Assembly: GCA_019245455.1 (NCBI GenBank)
Contig: JAFARM010000174.1
Coordinates: 1 to 10,233, forward strand
Reading direction: 5' to 3'
Source of the DNA: Sphingomonadaceae bacterium
Lineage (GTDB): Bacteria; Pseudomonadota; Alphaproteobacteria; Sphingomonadales; Sphingomonadaceae
Length of the DNA stretch: 10,233 nt
The translations under genes were made by a program, and so were the position numbers. The notes under the pieces are model-generated. The model ran no database searches and was not told where the DNA came from. It saw nothing but the letters and a program-made list of their open reading frames with translations. Positions 9,101 through 10,233 of the stretch are shown piece after piece (position 1 is the stretch's first letter; every line of letters starts with the position of its first letter).

Positions 9101-9600
9101 CCGCCGAAAGGTGCGAAGCCCCCCAGGTGTCGCGGGCCGAGATCAAGTCGGCTGCCCGAGAACGCCACGGTCGGCGCGCGCAGCACAACACGCCGGTCGA
9201 CGGCGATGGCGACGGTGCCGGCATGGGCCACCGCGGTAAGCACGTGCCAGCTGTTGCCCAAACGCGCGGGTGCCTGCCGCAGCGTTCGCCCGTTCCATAT
9301 CCCGACCATATGCGGGCCAGCGACAAGATACTCACCCGGCGCGCCGGCTGCATCGCCTGCGATCCCGCCAATCAGGGCGGCACCATCGGTGGCGGTCAGC
9401 TTGATCCAGCCGGCGAGGGTCCAATCGGCGTCAGCCGATACCGTCACTGGCGCGGACAGATCACGGCTGAAGCCGCCGCCGCCAACGGGAAAATCGACAT
9501 TGTTCGGCGGCACCGGGAACGTCGGCACGCCGGCCGATGGCGACGGCAGCGCGCTACTCGCAAGGGCTACGCCGACGATCATCCACGCCCACCCCGCCAC
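6187..9600 (-). CDS. LamG-like domain + glycoside hydrolase family 2 enzyme (endo-beta-mannosidase / exo-beta-glucosaminidase branch)
   Basis: Encodes 1137 residues. A hydrophobic start (about 1-24) looks like a signal peptide but has no basic residue before R46. A LamG/concanavalin-like jellyroll follows (about 40-185), ending in FGGKVAGFGFAARALTGAE. A Pro/Ala-rich linker (218-245) leads to the GH2 sugar-binding jellyroll (about 255-445; WLNGTQLG at 352-359, EGWDWIPGVRDRNIGLW at 423-439), an immunoglobulin-like domain (about 455-570) and the catalytic barrel (about 635-930). Likely catalytic residues are acid/base E750 in LWFGRNEGVPP and nucleophile E808 in VEVGSQSFP. MLWMTQSAWPS and AAEPVHVQL resemble plant mannosylglycoprotein endo-beta-mannosidase and bacterial exo-beta-D-glucosaminidase. 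Immunoglobulin-like modules close the protein (about 940-1137). The only cysteines, C962 and C977, may form a disulfide. The start is GTG: GGGAGG lies 4 bases before it and an in-frame TAG lies just upstream. Its stop overlaps the GH3 start. GH2 is firm; substrate is open. Confidence 0.92.
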   Translation of the reverse strand: MAGWAWMIVGVALASSALPSPSAGVPTFPVPPNNVDFPVGGGGFSRDLSAPVTVSADADWTLAGWIKLTATDGAALIGGIAGDAAGAPGEYLVAGPHMVGIWNGRTLRQAPARLGNSWHVLTAVAHAGTVAIAVDRRVVLRAPTVAFSGSRLDLGPRHLGGFAPFGGKVAGFGFAARALTGAELATLAAAVPDERLIRFDTGSPEWPVQVTNMVGLTAPQDPASLPRAAAPPSTPVATPAYAGPSLVAVGTRRWTLPKWTLISASDAGEDGARLSQPGFVGGIPATVAGTVLTTLVDRGIYPDPAYGLNNMAIPDSIGRQDWWYRSTFDAPADHPEHLRLTFDGINYSAEVWLNGTQLGGVRGAFIRGSFDVSAALKPRDNVLAVRIHPPIHPGTPHEQSILAGWGPNGGLQALDGPTFFATEGWDWIPGVRDRNIGLWQPVELTGSGLVRLGDPQIVTTLPKADNSVADIEIDVPVVNDGSAAVMATVAVGFDDVSVTRTVTAAPGQTMVRFAPLDFPQLAVANPKLWWPNGYGAPALHLAHVTVATAGGESDATDVRFGIRQITYELSLMAPDGRLRRVEVDFSAGRRRGEQLLDPRHQGIRKIPGGWVNSLTPAGAASPAVRDLADTRLTPFLILKVNGVRIAARGGSWGMDDFMKRSSRERLEPFFRLHRDANVNIIRNWVGQNTEPVFYDLADEYGMLVTNDFWASTQDFQMEPEDPDLFLANAEDTIRRYRNHPSIALWFGRNEGVPPRLINEGLERLTRTLDGTRWYTGSSNSVNLWVSGPYDYREPATYFTDHAKGFAVEVGSQSFPTLEAFEAMVPAADRWPISDTWAYHDWHQNGNGDTHKFMAAMTAHLGAPSDLNDFERKAQLMNYDTFRAIMEGMNAGLWSTTSGRMLWMTQSAWPSTMWQIISHDTDTAAPFYAFKNAAEPVHVQLTLPDHRLQIVNNRQVPVAATTCVSVTTLANIPRMRQCTAATVAPGQVHDLGDGAALTAQLAVDHALIVALDARDAAGALLSHNLYWLAADDAGWRAIAAMAPQPVTLAVTRGADGGGDGHVAVTLANTGAAPALEAKLTLLDAAGARILPAYYSDNYVSLLPGERRTIDVAFPAGKRPAAIALRGWNVVPGRTEVSR

Positions 9601-9604
9601 GCGA

Positions 9605-9610
9605 CCTCCC
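9605..9610 (-). promoter_or_regulatory. Ribosome binding site deciding the GTG start of the GH2 gene
   Basis: GGGAGG on the minus strand ends 4 bases before the GTG at 9600. The next possible start, an ATG at 9582, would be 22 bases from it, which is too far. An in-frame TAG at 9609-9607 rules out a start further upstream. Confidence 0.75.
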
Positions 9611-9612
9611 TA

Positions 9613-9631
9613 TTGACTATTGTTTTGTCAA
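9613..9631. promoter_or_regulatory. Possible regulator-binding inverted repeat in the ROK-GH2 gap
   Basis: TTGAC at 9613-9617 and GTCAA at 9627-9631 form perfect 5-base arms around a 9-base AT-rich centre. It sits in the 56-bp gap between the ROK gene and the GH2 gene. On the minus strand the right arm reads TTGACA, but no -10 element lies at a workable distance before the GTG, so an operator is at least as likely as a promoter. Short arms make chance possible. Confidence 0.3.
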
Positions 9632-9656
9632 ATGCAGTCTAGCTTGGCTCAACGTG

Positions 9657-10233
9657 TCACGACAAGGGTGGATCGGGAGCCATCAGGATCGTGTCGGAGG
9701 GCAGCAGCGCTGCGTTGAACGGCAGGATCGCCGCGCCCACCGCGGGCGCGTCGGCGGCAAGGTCCGCCTTCAGAACAGGGGCAACGACGACGAGCGGTCG
9801 GTCGCTGACCAACAACGCGTTCAGCCGCGCGGCCAACCGCTCGACCAGCGGTTCAGGAAGGCGGCCGCCGATCAGGACTGCGCCGAGGTCGAGCACGCAG
9901 TTGAGCGTCTTGAGCGGCCCAGCCAGCGCTTGCGCCGCATCTTCGATCCACTGCGCCATGACGGCGACAAGCGCCGGATCGTCACCGGCGAGGGCCTCTG
10001 GCGGACGCAGGGGCAGCCCCGCCGAATCCAGCCGCGTCGCTACGCCCGACAGGGATACCAGATCCTGGAGGGTGCGTCCGTCATCGAGGTCGATGAACCC
10101 GATGCGTCCGCTCGCATTATTCTCTCCGCGGAAATAATCGCCATCGATGATGACGCCGCCGCCGAGCCCCGCCGTCAGCAGGATATAGATGAAGGTGCGA
10201 TAGGTGCGCCCGCGACCGAACTGCATTTCGCCG
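9657..10233 (-). CDS. ROK-family protein (sugar-responsive repressor or sugar kinase), C-terminal part (runs off the right edge)
   Basis: The last 191 residues are present; the N-terminus, which would show either a winged helix (NagC/Mlc-like repressor) or a kinase start, lies outside. The visible part begins GEMQFGRGR, a common ROK stretch just after the catalytic DxN region. TAGLGGG follows, in place of the usual GTGIGGG phosphate motif, then DGDYFRGENNASGRIGF. Near the end LGAVLIGGRLPEPLVERL and APAVGAAILPF are typical ROK C-terminal elements. The family's zinc site, a GH followed by CxCGxxGC, is absent: the histidine position is F in GRIGF and no cysteines follow. Such zinc-less ROK proteins are, from memory, more often regulators than kinases. 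The gene is on the same strand and 56 bp upstream of the GH2 gene, with no terminator between, so it probably shares its transcript or controls it. The family is clear; repressor versus kinase is undecided, and I lean to repressor. Confidence 0.85.
   Translation of the reverse strand, partial: GEMQFGRGRTYRTFIYILLTAGLGGGVIIDGDYFRGENNASGRIGFIDLDDGRTLQDLVSLSGVATRLDSAGLPLRPPEALAGDDPALVAVMAQWIEDAAQALAGPLKTLNCVLDLGAVLIGGRLPEPLVERLAARLNALLVSDRPLVVVAPVLKADLAADAPAVGAAILPFNAALLPSDTILMAPDPPLS

Noticed and set aside
9626..9631. TTGACA on the minus strand as a classical -35 box for the GH2 operon
   Set aside because: At 15-18 base spacing the sequence reads GGGAGG, GGAGGT, GAGGTC or AGGTCG, which is the ribosome binding site rather than a -10. 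I kept it only as part of a possible operator.

Overview
The window is GC-rich (by eye about two thirds G+C or more). It is packed with genes for carbohydrate uptake and breakdown in a Gram-negative bacterium. The long TonB-dependent receptor of the TonB-Xanth-Caul type, the flavin-dependent halogenase gene diverging from it, the codon usage and the mixture of glycoside hydrolases all suggest an alphaproteobacterium of the sphingomonad/caulobacter kind. No RNA gene, mobile element or CRISPR array was seen.

Layout, left to right. (1) Positions 1-332, minus strand: N-terminal 110 residues of a flavin-dependent tryptophan halogenase-family protein, running off the left edge. (2) 333-472: a 140-bp divergent intergenic region with a 14-bp near-palindrome of LacI-family operator type (417-430), flanked or overlapped by weak promoter candidates in both directions. 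(3) 473-3757, plus strand: a complete 1094-residue TonB-dependent outer-membrane receptor, followed by a strong intrinsic terminator (3777-3810). (4) 3821-6190, minus strand: a complete GH3 beta-glucosidase/xylosidase-type exo-enzyme with a twin-arginine signal. (5) 6187-9600, minus strand: a complete 1137-residue GH2 enzyme with an N-terminal LamG-like domain; its stop codon overlaps the GH3 start (ATGA). (6) 9601-9656: a short gap with an AT-rich inverted repeat. (7) 9657-10233, minus strand: the C-terminal 191 residues of a ROK-family protein (repressor or sugar kinase), running off the right edge.

How the parts could work together (inference). The receptor would bring an oligosaccharide across the outer membrane. 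The exported GH2 and GH3 enzymes, made from one coupled transcript, would trim it from the non-reducing end. The ROK protein, on the same strand and just upstream, would sense or phosphorylate a released sugar. The LacI-type site suggests that the receptor, and perhaps the halogenase, answer to a sugar-responsive repressor encoded outside the window. The halogenase family often sits beside this receptor family in such loci, but its role there is not established. The glycan cannot be named from the sequence: the GH2 protein looks most like the endo-beta-mannosidase / exo-beta-glucosaminidase branch, while GH3 enzymes have broad specificity. I see a fairly recognisable glycan-utilisation locus with some unusual details, not a clearly new type of system.
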